Below, one piece after another: positions 36,451-45,784 of a stretch of DNA of 64,000 bases. The stretch's first letter is position 1, and each line of letters begins with the position of its first letter. This stretch comes from Stenopsyche tienmushanensis (Eukaryota; Arthropoda; Insecta; Trichoptera; Stenopsychidae), in the NCBI GenBank assembly GCA_008973525.1, contig WACJ01000058.1, forward strand, positions 62,001 through 126,000, given 5' to 3'. The notes under the pieces are model-generated. The model had not been told where the DNA came from. It searched no databases and saw only the letters and a list, made by a program, of their open reading frames with translations. The translations under genes were made by a program, and so were the position numbers.

Positions 36451-37140
36451 CCTGTTAAGTGGGCGGGACGTATATATACGTCCAATGAAAACTGCATCGA
36501 AATTGGTTAGGACGTATATATACGTCCTCGAAATATATGTTGAGTCCTAAAGCAGGCGGGGCTTTTTGTTGTTTAATGAATGTGTGAGTTGTCGATACAT
36601 GTTTTGACATGTATTTAAGATATGTAGCAAATCGGTTGCACTTCGCTATTGTGCTGGAGTGAACGTGTACTTAGTAAACGGTGACTAGTAGCATAAGGTA
36701 AAATCCAAAAGCAAATTTATAGTTTCAAAATGGAAGGACAAAAAAGAAGTATTGATACTCAGTTCAGATAACATAGTAAAAATCCAACTTGTGCTATCAA
36801 AAAACAGCATTACATACTGGTGTCCGGATTGTGAGGTAGCACTACATATCAACAACTGCTTTAAAATATATCAAACAGAAGTTGAATTTTAAATTTATGT
36901 GTGGATGTATATATTTTTTAAACTATGTTTCTATTTTCTTTGTGTGCTTTTGTTTATTGTTTTGTGTTTGTTAACTTCTCTATATGTTTCGTTGATTTTT
37001 TTATAAATTTTAAGCATCGTTAAAAAAATTAATAATACTAACTCACGCCAGGTGGGCGGGACGTATATATACGTCCTAACGAAAATGTGCGCGCCCACTG
37101 TATGTTGCGTTATTAAAAAGGAACTACCGAGCTTAACAGG
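36451..37140 (+). mobile_element. inner piggyBac element, internally deleted, with palindromic sites
   Basis: TTAA duplications at 36447-36450 and 37141-37144 flank 690 bp that begin CCTGTTAAG and end CTTAACAGG. The 18-bp perfect palindrome GGACGTATATATACGTCC occurs three times, at 36466-36483, 36510-36527 and 37059-37076, always close to an end and twice within GTGGGCGGGACG. This placement suggests transposase-binding subterminal sites. Two transposase fragments remain between the ends. Confidence 0.85.
36719..36892 (+). pseudogene. piggyBac transposase remnant: two fused pieces
   Basis: One open plus-strand frame joins SKWKDKKEVLILSS, matching the conserved W-x-D-K-R-x-V-x-x-L/I-S-T segment of the piggyBac catalytic domain, to YWCPDCEVALHINNCFKIYQ and a stop at 36890-36892. 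The second piece matches the C-terminal cysteine-rich zinc-binding tail (C-x-x-C, then C-F-x-x-Y/H). In an intact transposase these are far apart, so an in-frame internal deletion has joined them. Catalytic aspartates are missing and the product cannot be active. Confidence 0.8.
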
Positions 37141-37528
37141 TTAAGAAACAGTCTTACGAACTTAGTAATGTGATATGTGGCAATTATTTTATGTTAAATA
37201 CGTATTTTTGTATAATCGTAATTTTAAATCAGTATAAGAACTTTTAAAACGATTTGTTGTCTATACTGGCAGCGTTGAAAATTGCCCATGTCAGTGGGCA
37301 AATGCCCCCGCAAGTAATGTGTTAAGATGACAGCTTTCTTTGTCATTAAGGCTTAATTTTGAAATTGTAAGTTACAAATGAAGCAACCATGAATCATTTT
37401 CACATCTAAAAAAATAGCAGTGTAAAATAATTTCATCCTTTAAAAGAAAAAATAACATTTTTTCGCAATGCAAATAAAAAAATAAAGTATTTTCAAGGCA
37501 AAATTTAAGTTTTCTTTAGTATCGTAAT

Positions 37529-37877
37529 TAGGGAATCCAATCTCGGGATCCCGGATCCCAATGATTAGTAAACGTAATCCCGAAAATATCGGGATTGAAA
37601 TTTATATCTAACAGATATCGTATACTTCACCAGCATGTTGAAGGCTACGAAATCGAGACATTCTCGCCAAAATCTGGACGCTTGGAAATAGTGGCATAAC
37701 TACAAATTGGCAAGCTTAGGCGACGCTTAGAGGCAGTAACCGTCTAATCTATGTATACATATAAACATTACATATATGTTTTTCAAATTGTTACATTAAC
37801 CTTTTCCCACCGGTGATGTATTTACTACACTTCGACTCTAATAATGGAAATATCAATATGAAACATATTAGTTACGG
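37529..37877 (+). mobile_element. non-autonomous hAT copy, right end missing
   Basis: It starts TAGGGAATCCAATCTCGGGA at 37529, the same terminus as the complete copy at 44638. The similarity continues through GGGATTGAAATTT, a TGGACGCTTGGAAA block and the ACCGGTGATGTATTTACTAC landmark, then stops at about 37877. The right terminal repeat is absent, so the 8-bp duplication cannot be verified (left flank ATCGTAAT). Confidence 0.8.
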
Positions 37878-37879
37878 GA

Positions 37880-39650
37880 TTTCCGATCGATCGTTTCGAT
37901 CCAGGTTTACTTCGCTTTTCTGGATTTGAAAAAGTAAATAATAATGCGATATGGCTTTTAAAAAAGGCTATAGGCACTTTTCAGCCAAAATAAGTTAGAT
38001 TTCCTGCCGCACCCTGTATTTCTTTAAATATAATTTTATTGGCAGAGCACGGTAGATGGCAAAGTTGTTACAGAAAATGTATGACGGGCACACTTTATTT
38101 TCATTTTTTTAAAAATGAAACGAGCATCAAAAGTAGTATTTCGAACAAATATTAATATTCAAATATAAAAGTTCTTCGGTTATTGAAAATGAACCATTCA
38201 AATTTGTGCTCGAGTAAAATCGATCCATTTTCAATAGCGGGTCCTTTCAGTGAAAATAATTATTCAAATATACGCCTAATAGAAATTATTTCCGCCCCAC
38301 AAATGATTAATTAAATGAAAGTTTCCATGAAGATCTGTAATATAATTTCCCATCTTAATAAAGAGTTTATAATATTTTTTCGAGAAGATTATATAAATTA
38401 AAGTTTATACTGAGTATATATTGAAATTTCCACAATTATAGAATAGCAAAACTATTTTTTCCACATCAATTAAGGATAAACGGGTCCTAATTCTAATACT
38501 TGTACACTATATAATACGTGATCGATATCTTCATCTATTTTGCTGATAATAACGAACTAACTATGATCGATTGCATTTGAAAAGTTCCACCAATTTGTAT
38601 TTGAAAAGTTTTAATGGATGAATCATTGATGTTGTTCAGAAGGTCCTACTTTCAACTGTGGCATTAGAATATTAATATATACACATTATTTAGCATTTGA
38701 GTATTTATGGAAATATAAATGTTAATTATTCATGTGCCAAAAAAGAAGCGAAAATATTTTAGCCATTTACCATCATATATTGCTTTTTAAAAAAATGTAT
38801 AAAAGCATGGTTTATCTTTTATCTATTCTTTATAAGTTATTGCTTCCCTTCGGCGTTGTCTTAAATTAAAGTATAATTACGTTTATTAAGCGACTACTTT
38901 AAATACATTTATCTTTGTCGACATTCACTGTAATGGAAATTATACTGTATTAAAGACAAGTTATTATCATTTTGTCCCATTTAATAGTAAAAAAAAATTA
39001 TATCAGTAATAATTTACGGTTAAATGACGAAATTATCAATATTTTTCAATCACATTTTAATTATTTTTGCAAATCAGACTCTCTTTGATAGCCCTGTCTG
39101 ACTTTATTAACCGTCTCGAGACGAGATGATCAATCAGGATTTTTAATACTTTTAATTTCTCAAAATTTATTTATACCATTTTTAGCTTTTTTTTTTCAAA
39201 ATCTAGATAAAATTTCAACTTATATAATATTTCCAGGCGTCCAGGAACAACCGTTAAATTTTTACCATCCATAGAGACAAACAACCATTTTTTTAGTAGA
39301 TCTCTCAATTCAATCGTTCTTATATAGCAATAAAATCACCCTTGTGAGAAAATAAGTGTAATTGTACTCTTGGACAAGAAGCCTTCTTCAATTAAATCGA
39401 ATGATTGAAATGAAAATATTTTTTCTTCAATTCTGAACGGCTTTCTAGTGGCATGTAAATTGAGGAAATCACAATTTTCACAATATTTAAATCAACTGAT
39501 TCGATTTCCAAAAGCAAAGATGGGCCTTCAATAGTCCAATTTTCCTTTATGTGATTCATCCATTAAAATATGATAATATAAAGATAATTTTCCACTACTT
39601 TCTCATTAGATATATTTGAATATATACATATTAGGGGAATCGACGAGTAA
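37880..39650. other. AT-rich intron sequence, no gene seen
   Basis: No frame or repeat copy is recognised. This lies in the inferred receptor intron. Confidence 0.5.
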
Positions 39651-39657
39651 TCAATAT

Positions 39658-39870
39658 TTAGAAATTTACCCTTATGCAGTCGTAGTAGTAGTCTTGTATT
39701 TCCATCCTTTTGCGCATACGTGAACTTGTATTGAGGATATGCAGTAAATGTGAAAAGAGTCGACCGAGAGTCTTGGCCGCGGAAGATGCGTTTTTACCGC
39801 TGTCATTTTCTATAGTGTCGCAATTAGATTTTCCCTCCAAAAAAATAAAAGGCCTACCTAAACACGTCAA
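39658..39870 (-). other. candidate exon-like open segment, unrecognised
   Basis: On the minus strand a GC-richer open segment follows an acceptor-like TTGACGTGTTTAG| (about 39860) and ends at a donor-like ATAAGG|GTAAAT (about 39666). The translation is polar and protein-like, with SSAAKTLGRLFSHLLHILN and RKRMEIQDYYYDCIR. Its frame does not fit phase 0 between the two receptor exons, because that frame meets a stop. It is therefore not a cassette exon of the same protein unless the splice sites differ. A 69-codon frame overlaps on the plus strand. It may be coincidence. Confidence 0.25.
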
Positions 39871-40029
39871 TTTAATATTTTTACCTGACCATTTTCCCCT
39901 TCAGTTAGGCACCGCCTGAGATGTCTCTGAGTGAAACATTGGACGTTCCATGTTCTCACAGACCACGGGTAGTTTAGGGTTTCATTACTTAGGCTTGAAA
40001 TATCATCGATTTCAAACGACATCGTTTTG

Positions 40030-40240
40030 TAAATATGTTCGGACATGGCGTCCGATTGCGAGGCTTTCTTTCAGCGGTTCGAAAATTGGACCGGTTGGAC
40101 ACGAAAACCTTGTGGCCACTCCCTCCAATTTTAAGGCATATAGGGCTTTTTGCAAGAGTTTTTGGGGTTAAATGTATCCCCAGTGCTTTTTATAACCTCC
40201 ATCGAGCCGTAGGTAGTATATGGTCTGGTCCGAAATGATA
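40030..40240 (+). repeat. dispersed repeat R1, copy 4 (longest)
   Basis: It runs from ATGTTCGGACATGGCGTCCG through the GGTTC/GGACC core, CTTGTGGCCACTCCCTCCAA and AAATGTATCCCC to TGGTCTGGTCCG. Its 5' part matches copy 3 and its 3' part matches copy 2, so it bridges the two and sets a minimum length of about 210 bp. The 67-codon frame over it has no known domain. Confidence 0.75.
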
Positions 40241-40249
40241 TGTCAGCGA

Positions 40250-41400
40250 TCCGATAGCCAATGAACCCACATGTATCTCTGCCCCATCTTGAAGCACACG
40301 CGTTAATGCAGCTTGCTTTATATTACCAGTGAATGAAGGCAAACATATTAGCGTGCAAAATTATCATATGTGAATCAAAATATATACAAATAGCGATAGA
40401 AATATTAGGGACGTTTCTAAAATAGGAAGGCTTCATACAATAAAATCGGACAATGATATGCAGACATCATTAGTGGAATCAGATTGTCAAACAATCGAGG
40501 AATTGTTAACTATGCTTGATTGTCCATATTCAAAACTCAAATAGTAGCATTTAGAGATATACTTCGTGCTTCTTAGGACTATTATCTATTGATGGCATTC
40601 AAATCAATGAATTATTAATATAAAATATCTCGCTCAGTATATTGATGGGTAAATTGCCTATATTTCTAATATTAAAAAAGTTATGTATAGGGTGCCTTAT
40701 AAAAATGCCACAGCATCGCCATTAAAGTATCTTTAAATTCTATTATTCTCCACATACTTTAAATTCTCCATTCACTTAATAGTTTATAGCCACCTGCTTT
40801 GCGTATTTTTCTCATAAAATACCTTTGTGTCCATAGCAAATTGCTTTTAGAGTACCTTTAATCCGAAACAAGAATAATTAGACACAAAGCGCTTAGCATT
40901 CCATATGCGTGATACTTCAAATAACACCAAGAAAGTAATCAAATTTAAATATTATTGCTATAAATTCTAAATATAAATTTGCAGCAGCATGGGTGTCGAT
41001 CAAATCTCATGACTGTGCATAGACTTATTATAACAGATTATGTATATACATTACCCAAATAATACTATCCTGAAAAATTAAAAGCAACCAGTTAGTACTT
41101 ATTTACATATGAATGCCTGAATTATCGCTAATTGTGTCCAGTTGGAAAATTTCATAAGCTTTCGTGCATAAAATAGTTCGTGTTATTGAGCAGTGGTTGT
41201 TGGCCATATACAAATTTTATCAAATCAAGCCGATCATAATGGCATAATGTTCTGTATTAAACTCACACACTGCAAGATTTAAAATGTCAACGTCTATTAG
41301 TAGAACCGAAAATGGTTTTCGTTTTATTGCTTTACCGTTTTTGGGGATTTTTTGCACTTTCAAGTCACGTTTTGTGCTATTTTGGTGATTATACTCATCA
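40250..41400. other. AT-rich intron sequence, no gene seen
   Basis: The 100-codon minus frame at 41220-41522 overlaps the start of a mariner relic on the other strand and shows no motif; I read it as a shadow. The rest is featureless. Confidence 0.5.
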
Positions 41401-41404
41401 AGAA

Positions 41405-41740
41405 TAAATTGTGTTAAGTACTTGCAAATGACAAAATTGGTTCCAGAAATTTCGATCTGGAAATTTTGATTTAAAAAATTGACTTGGAAGTGGAAGACTG
41501 CGTAAGGTGGATGCCGCCACACTTACTGCTGAAATCGAAAGTAATCCAAAAGCAACTATTGAAAAATATCAGCCAATCTCGGATACTCATGGTCGAGTGT
41601 TCAAAGAAATCTGAAAAAATTGGGAAGGTGTGGAGACAAGGAAGATGGGTGCCGCACGAACTAAGCGAAGAGAACCTGGGTGACCGCATCAGCATTTGCG
41701 AACAACTTTTAAAAATGGAATCCAAATGGATTTTATGACG
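41405..41740 (+). pseudogene. mariner transposase N-terminal half, frameshifted
   Basis: Plus-strand pieces in order are NWFQKFRSGNFDLKN (about 41436-41480, end of the first helix-turn-helix), SGRLRKVDAATLTAEIESNP (start of the second), then after a frameshift KIGKVWRQGRWVPHELSEEN and LGDRISICEQLL (linker before the catalytic domain, to about 41715). This order is the mariner N-terminus. A stop follows DLKN, and the catalytic half is absent beyond 41740. It could complement the N-terminally deleted relic at 2240, but motif details differ and family identity is unproven. Confidence 0.82.
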
Positions 41741-41788
41741 CATTTAAACGTTATCAAATAGGTGGAGAAAGTTTATATCTAACGATGG

Positions 41789-42195
41789 TGTAGCTTGGGC
41801 GATTTACCATCCCCACGTAGTGGCGCTGTTAATCTGAGCAGATTTAATTAGCCAGATTAACAGCGACATCTTCCGTCTCTCTTCAGGTGCAATGTATTAT
41901 TTTAACAGCGCCATCTCTTGCGGCCTTACGGAGACATTGCACCTGCATACCGACGGATCGCTTCTTGCGCGTGCTCCGTTGCCGGTTGGGTAGTGACGCG
42001 CAGGAGGCGTGAGTCGGGGGAGTCGTCGTTTAGCCTTGGCTGCGGGAGGTCGTCCCTCCTGCAGCCAAATCTCTCTCTTGTGTGGAATAAATAGTTATTT
42101 AGTCTTTCTAATCGACGCCCATCTATTCCCATCCATTCATCCAGCAACATCACAGCCCAATAGAAGAACGAACCCGTGCGCTTGCGTAATGTGTT
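41789..42195 (+). repeat. GC-rich LTR-like repeat, copy 1
   Basis: It begins TGTAGCTTGGGCGATTTACC. It shares, over about 350 bp, blocks such as CAGCGCCATCTCTTG, CCTGCATACCGAC, GATCGCTTCTTGCGCGTG, GGTTGGGTAGTGACGC and CTGCGGGAGGTCGTCC with copies at 49075-49447 (inverted) and 61798-62135. A TG start, an internal AATAAA (42086-42091) and 330-400 bp length fit a long terminal repeat of a retrotransposon, but no internal region, primer-binding site or flanking duplication is certain. It lies 50 bp after the mariner relic. Confidence 0.6.
41829..41860. mobile_element. 28-bp TTAA-flanked hairpin insertion inside the LTR-like repeat
   Basis: Copy 1 reads CTGTTAATCTG...CAGATTAACAG where copy 3 (61835-61845) reads CTGTTAACAG. 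The extra 28 bp (41833-41860) begin TCTG, end in CAGA plus TTAA, and are bounded by TTAA on both sides. This looks like a TTAA-site insertion reduced to its ends. The alternative is loss from copy 3 at the same tetranucleotide. Confidence 0.45.
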
Positions 42196-42613
42196 AAAAA
42201 TTTAAAAAAATATGAGCATTCAAATCTTTCATTTAAAAAATCGAAAATTTAAATGGTTATATCTATTATTTTGCAAATATGTTGCAGCTATGCTATTGTA
42301 TATTCACGATTAGTTTTGCATAAAATTGCTATCAATGGCTCTGTGGTCCATATTCAATTAGTGCGGTTTGATCTTTTATGCAGTGTATTTTCATCCACTC
42401 ACCTTAGATAATACCCACAAACATGATTAAATTAAATTTGGCTCCATTTCAGAATTTATGAATGCAAATAAGACGGATGAATAATTTTATTACGCAGAAA
42501 TTGCTGAAACGCAAACTCGTTGTGCTCATCCAGCCAATTACCGCATAATAAATGGGATGCATATTTAAGTGCATTGGGTAGTCATGGAGGCTAACATAAT
42601 ATTTCATCCTCAC

Positions 42614-42748
42614 CTGCAGATCTGTGGTGGCGCAGTGTGTGGAACAATTAGTGGAGTTGCACTGGGCAGCATTTGAATTCTGGACTACTCTCCTCTCAAT
42701 GCCTTTAGAGCTCCTCCATAATCCAACCGCAATCCTCGTGTATAATAT
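42614..42748 (-). CDS. internal GPCR exon: end of TM5 and start of intracellular loop 3
   Basis: This exon has 45 codons, phase 0 at both ends, bounded on the minus strand by acceptor GATTTTGTTCCAG| and donor CTGCAG|GTGAGG. It encodes ILYTRIAVGLWRSSKGIERR followed by an Asn/Cys/Thr-rich stretch ending TTDLQ. YTRIAVxLWRSS is the pattern at the cytoplasmic end of TM5 in insect peptide receptors (aliphatic-Y-x-R-I, then a basic loop). It is the natural upstream partner of 31554-32063, which starts within loop 3. The cysteine-rich loop insert (five Cys) is unusual. Exons for TM1-TM5 should lie at higher coordinates on the minus strand but were not found before position 64000. Confidence 0.8.
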
Positions 42749-42769
42749 CTGGAACAAAATCAAACCGAA

Positions 42770-43970
42770 TATTTCATCCGTCTAACTTCATAGAATATAT
42801 TACACTGCTACTAAATTTGATCACACATGTATGAAAGCTTAATATTAAGACTTAGATTCAAATGATGTTAACTTAATTCCGTTATTAGTAATTTCGTGGC
42901 TTGGGACGTCATAAAATCATATTGTAGTTTTAGTTCCTGTTAAAGGCTTTTATTGTTATTACTATAATAAAACATTTGGGAAACAGTCTCATTAATTCAA
43001 CACAATAAAATCTTAATCACTTAATTGTTGTGTAAATGAACTATATTGCTTCAATGATAAAATTGTATTCATTGACATAATAATTAAACATTTTACTTGG
43101 CAAATAACGATCATGCATTAATCTCTCAATTAAACCTTATATTGTGTATTTATTAGAGACAAGGGTTGTTTTTTCCGAATTCAAAATTTGCACAATCTGG
43201 ATCAAAACTCATTCTTAAGTAATATGGAAGGTTATATAAGAATTTCGCGACGTGAATCGACACTGATGAAAATCGTCGACATTTATTCATATTTTCGGAA
43301 TTCAACCCTTAATTGAAAATGATTACGATGGAGATGAAAGCTCAAAAGTTTCTCAAAGAACGAATGAAATTATGATTCGTTATAAGCAACTCGAAGAGGC
43401 AAAAAATATGCAAAGCAGCTAACTTCGGCTGGAAATTTCCATCCAGTTTTTGCTTCCCAATTGACAATTTTTGATATCGTATCGCCTAATTCTTCGATGA
43501 GAAAACTGCGATTTTAATCGCGTTTCGACATCAATCATCTGTCATTTCGTTCGTGCAAACGCTCCTGAATAAAATAACCAAATTTATACATACAAATATT
43601 GGATAGAATTTTTAATAAATTCTGTATTTCTAGACAATTTATTCCAATTTATCAGCGCCCTTTTTTAAGTTTTTTTTATACTGTCTATTGCATAGTAGAA
43701 TATAAATTTATAGCCAACAGACCATCAAAATGCAATCATCCAAATTGAAAAGCATATTTTTATGATGGACATCTAACACGCTTTGTCGAATTCATATTTA
43801 AATATTTTTGAATTTCTTAAAAATTTGTATACAATATTTAAATCGCCAGATAAAAAATGATCAATATCATGCATTTATACGAGAGTTTATGGATAAATAC
43901 GAAAAGAGGCGTAAAATTCCAAGATATTGCAAGGCCAAAGTCTAAGATTTTTATTGCATCGTTCGTCAAA
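42770..43970. other. AT-rich sequence, no gene seen
   Basis: It probably belongs to the next upstream intron of the receptor. No frame, exon-like segment or repeat was recognised. Confidence 0.5.
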
Positions 43971-43973
43971 GTT

Positions 43974-44003
43974 CATCATTCATTCATTGATTCATTCATT
44001 GAT
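43974..44003 (-). repeat. tandem ATGA repeat at the RTE 3' end
   Basis: The minus strand ends the RTE reading frame with a run of TGAA/ATGA units (plus strand CATTCATTCATTGATTC and onward). RTE-clade retrotransposons characteristically end in short tandem repeats, not a long poly(A). The position, directly after the stop codon of the C-terminus, supports this as the true 3' end of the element. Confidence 0.65.
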
Positions 44004-44380
44004 CCACCGTTGAACTTTGGCCTCTCGCATGAGTTTCAAATCCCTTTCTCCTGCTATTCTTCTTATGTCATCAGTCCTTCTTGCAGGGGGTCGGCTGACA
44101 CTCTATATGCCAGCTCCTTGATCGCCACTCCAACACTTTTCTACCCCATAGATCGTCGTCTCTTCGGTAGATGTGTTCCATCCATTGCCACTTAAGTGTG
44201 CCAATTCTTCAATCCACTACTCGAGCTCTTCTTTGTATATCCTAGTTTCTGATTTTATCTTTTAAAGATATTCCGAGCATAGATCTTTCCATGGTACGTT
44301 GGGCGATCTTTATTTTGTACGAAAAGCTTCTTGTTAGGTTCTACGTCTCTAAGCCGTAAGTTGACGCATTCACGGACACT
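44004..44380 (-). pseudogene. RTE-clade retrotransposon, C-terminal part of the RT protein
   Basis: Minus-strand translation gives, in order, ASTYGLET-NLT (motif TYGAETWTLT of RTE proteins), KIAQRTMERSMLGISLKDKI (residues after the RT core), TLKWQWMEHIYRRDD, RKVLEWRSR, then after a frameshift TDDIRRIAGERDLKLMREAK and VQRWINE. This W-x-W-x-x-H and R-x-x-DDI-R-R-x-A-G succession is the conserved RTE C-terminus. In-frame stops and a frameshift show it is dead. It is probably the same insertion as the RT core at 45785-46725, now separated by a hAT element and other DNA. Confidence 0.85.
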
Positions 44381-44637
44381 GATTAGTGATGCAATTCATG
44401 AACATAGAAATTAAGTTGAACCATCAATAAACACACTATTATTATTCCTTGTCCCGTGTTTCTTTTTTATATTAATATATTTTGTGGCAAAACATCGATG
44501 AAAAGCAAAAAAGTCCGACACACGACATTGCGAAAATTACATAAATATTTAGTCTTAATTTGTAAAAAAGTACACATTTACAAAATTATACAAAAGGGGT
44601 TAATAAGGTTACAAAAAATAACTACACAGGTCACAAA

Positions 44638-45213
44638 TAGGGAATACAATCCCGGGATCCCGGACAGTTTTAGGTACTTATGAATCCCGGGATAAGTAAA
44701 CGTAATCCCGAAAAATTCGGGATTGAAACTTTTATCTAATAGAAATCTTACACCTCGCCAGCACGTTGAAGACTACTAAGTCGAGATATTCTCACCGAAA
44801 TCTGGACGCTTGGAAACAGTGGTGTAACTACCAATTGAAGAGCTTAGACGATGCCTAAGGGCAGTAACCATCTAATCTATGTATACATATATAGAGGACA
44901 TATATGTTTTTCAAATTGTTATGTTAACCTTTCCCTACCGGTGATGTATTTACTACACCCGACTCTAATAATGGTAATATAGATATGAAATATAATAGAT
45001 ACGGGGTTCAGAATTTTTGTATTCCTCCGTAATATAATTACGAATCACATCAAAATATTATAGTATATAAATATTCATCTGCAGCGACGGAAATAAATAA
45101 TTTGTCGGGAAATCGGGAATTTTGCGAGTTTTAGTCCGTGTCTCAGCAGATAGGAATTCCGATCCCGGGATCCCGGGACTGATTGAAATTTTGGCTCGGG
45201 ATTGGATTCCCTA
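44638..45213 (+). mobile_element. complete non-autonomous hAT element, 576 bp
   Basis: The left terminus is TAGGGAATACAATCCCGGGA and the right terminus, reverse-complemented, TAGGGAATCCAATCCCGAG. They are flanked by an 8-bp target duplication, GTCACAAA at 44630-44637 and GTCACAAG at 45214-45221 (7 of 8). An 8-bp duplication and short A/G-rich terminal repeats are hAT hallmarks. Subterminal GGGATCCCGGGA-type palindromes occur at both ends. It keeps the ACCGGTGATGTATTTACTAC landmark and lacks the transposase sequence found in the 10540 copy. It sits between the two halves of an RTE relic. Confidence 0.88.
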
Positions 45214-45221
45214 GTCACAAG

Positions 45222-45544
45222 AATTCAAAGTAATAAACTTTTTTAAAAATATATACCTTGTATTTAATAATCAAAAACAAAAAATGGACATCTCATTCTG
45301 CGGCAAATTCCCAACAAGTATTTAAACGTGTATGGGTGCCTTTACAGCATGGCCTTTCTACCGATATATAAGTGTATGATGAGAGGCAAGACACCCTTCT
45401 ATGTCTCTGATTTTCTGCACTCAACGCACTAATGCATAAGTTAGTATTTTGAATGTTCGGTTATCAATTGTGAAATCGTTAGGCCGAGGGTTAGAATTTG
45501 AAAACGTAAAATATCTAAGCTTGGGATGGGGTCCGCAAAAAAAG
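45222..45544. other. unassigned sequence between transposons
   Basis: Moderately AT-rich, with no recognised frame. Part may belong to the hAT-like element whose end is at 45590, because that terminus points leftwards into this stretch. Confidence 0.35.
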
Positions 45545-45590
45545 TTGTTCCAGAGGAGTTCCGCGGACTACATTGGCTTAAGAACCCCTG
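45545..45590 (-). mobile_element. terminus of a second hAT-like family
   Basis: The reverse complement starts CAGGGGTTCTTAAGCCAATG and continues GTCCGCGGAACTCC; further in lies GCGGACCCCATCCC. CAGGGGTTCTYAA followed by GCGGACCCC is a typical terminus of hAT elements of the SPIN/Charlie style. The matching opposite end and an 8-bp duplication (the right flank would be CATTTAAG) were not found. It is therefore a solitary end or a strongly truncated copy. Confidence 0.5.
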
Positions 45591-45784
45591 CATTTAAGTA
45601 AGTATCAGAGTCAACATCAGAATTTTAGCCAACATGTAATTCTAATATGTAGTTGGCATATAACGTCAAGACTTGGGCACACCTGGTGGTGTACCGTTAT
45701 TGGTGCATGTTATTATATGCGCCAAATAAATGCGCGCCAAATATCACATCCGTCTGCAATTGCAGACGTGTCCACGAAACGGTT

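Larger units (their letters stand above)
36186..37325. mobile_element. outer piggyBac-like element carrying a nested insertion
   Basis: TTAACACATTACGTACGGG starts at 36186. The right end, reverse-complemented from 37325, reads TTAACACATTACTTGCGGG. Over 25 bp, 20 positions match. TTAA on both sides is the piggyBac target duplication. Near the right end is a subterminal hairpin (TTGCCCA, 6-nt loop, TGGGCAA). Without the inner element at 36447-37144 this copy is about 440 bp and has no coding sequence, so it is a non-autonomous piggyBac-like MITE. Confidence 0.72.
32064..42613 (-). other. 10.5-kb receptor intron, packed with mobile elements
   Basis: It is bounded on the minus strand by donor CTGCAG|GTGAGG at 42614/42613 and acceptor TTTGCTTTGTTTAG| at 32064. 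Reading both flanking exons in phase 0 keeps the receptor frame open. The intron contains an inverted-terminal MITE, piggyBac-like elements, a hAT fragment, an R1 copy, an R3 copy, a mariner relic and an LTR-like repeat, on both strands. The intron assignment is an inference from matching splice phase and receptor topology; no transcript is available. Confidence 0.7.

Noticed and set aside
40035..40238. Plus frame with similar peptides at 7809-8018 and, inverted, 10321-10515
   Set aside because: Similarity follows the DNA of repeat R1. Frames end at different places and carry no known domain.
41220..41522. 100-codon minus frame next to the LTR-like repeat
   Set aside because: Antisense to a frameshifted but clearly recognisable mariner N-terminus on the plus strand.
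41926..42153. Minus and plus frames over the GC-rich repeat (also 49044-49431 and 61832-62150)
   Set aside because: They recur with every copy of the LTR-like repeat on both strands and vary with its indels, so they reflect repeat composition and not genes.
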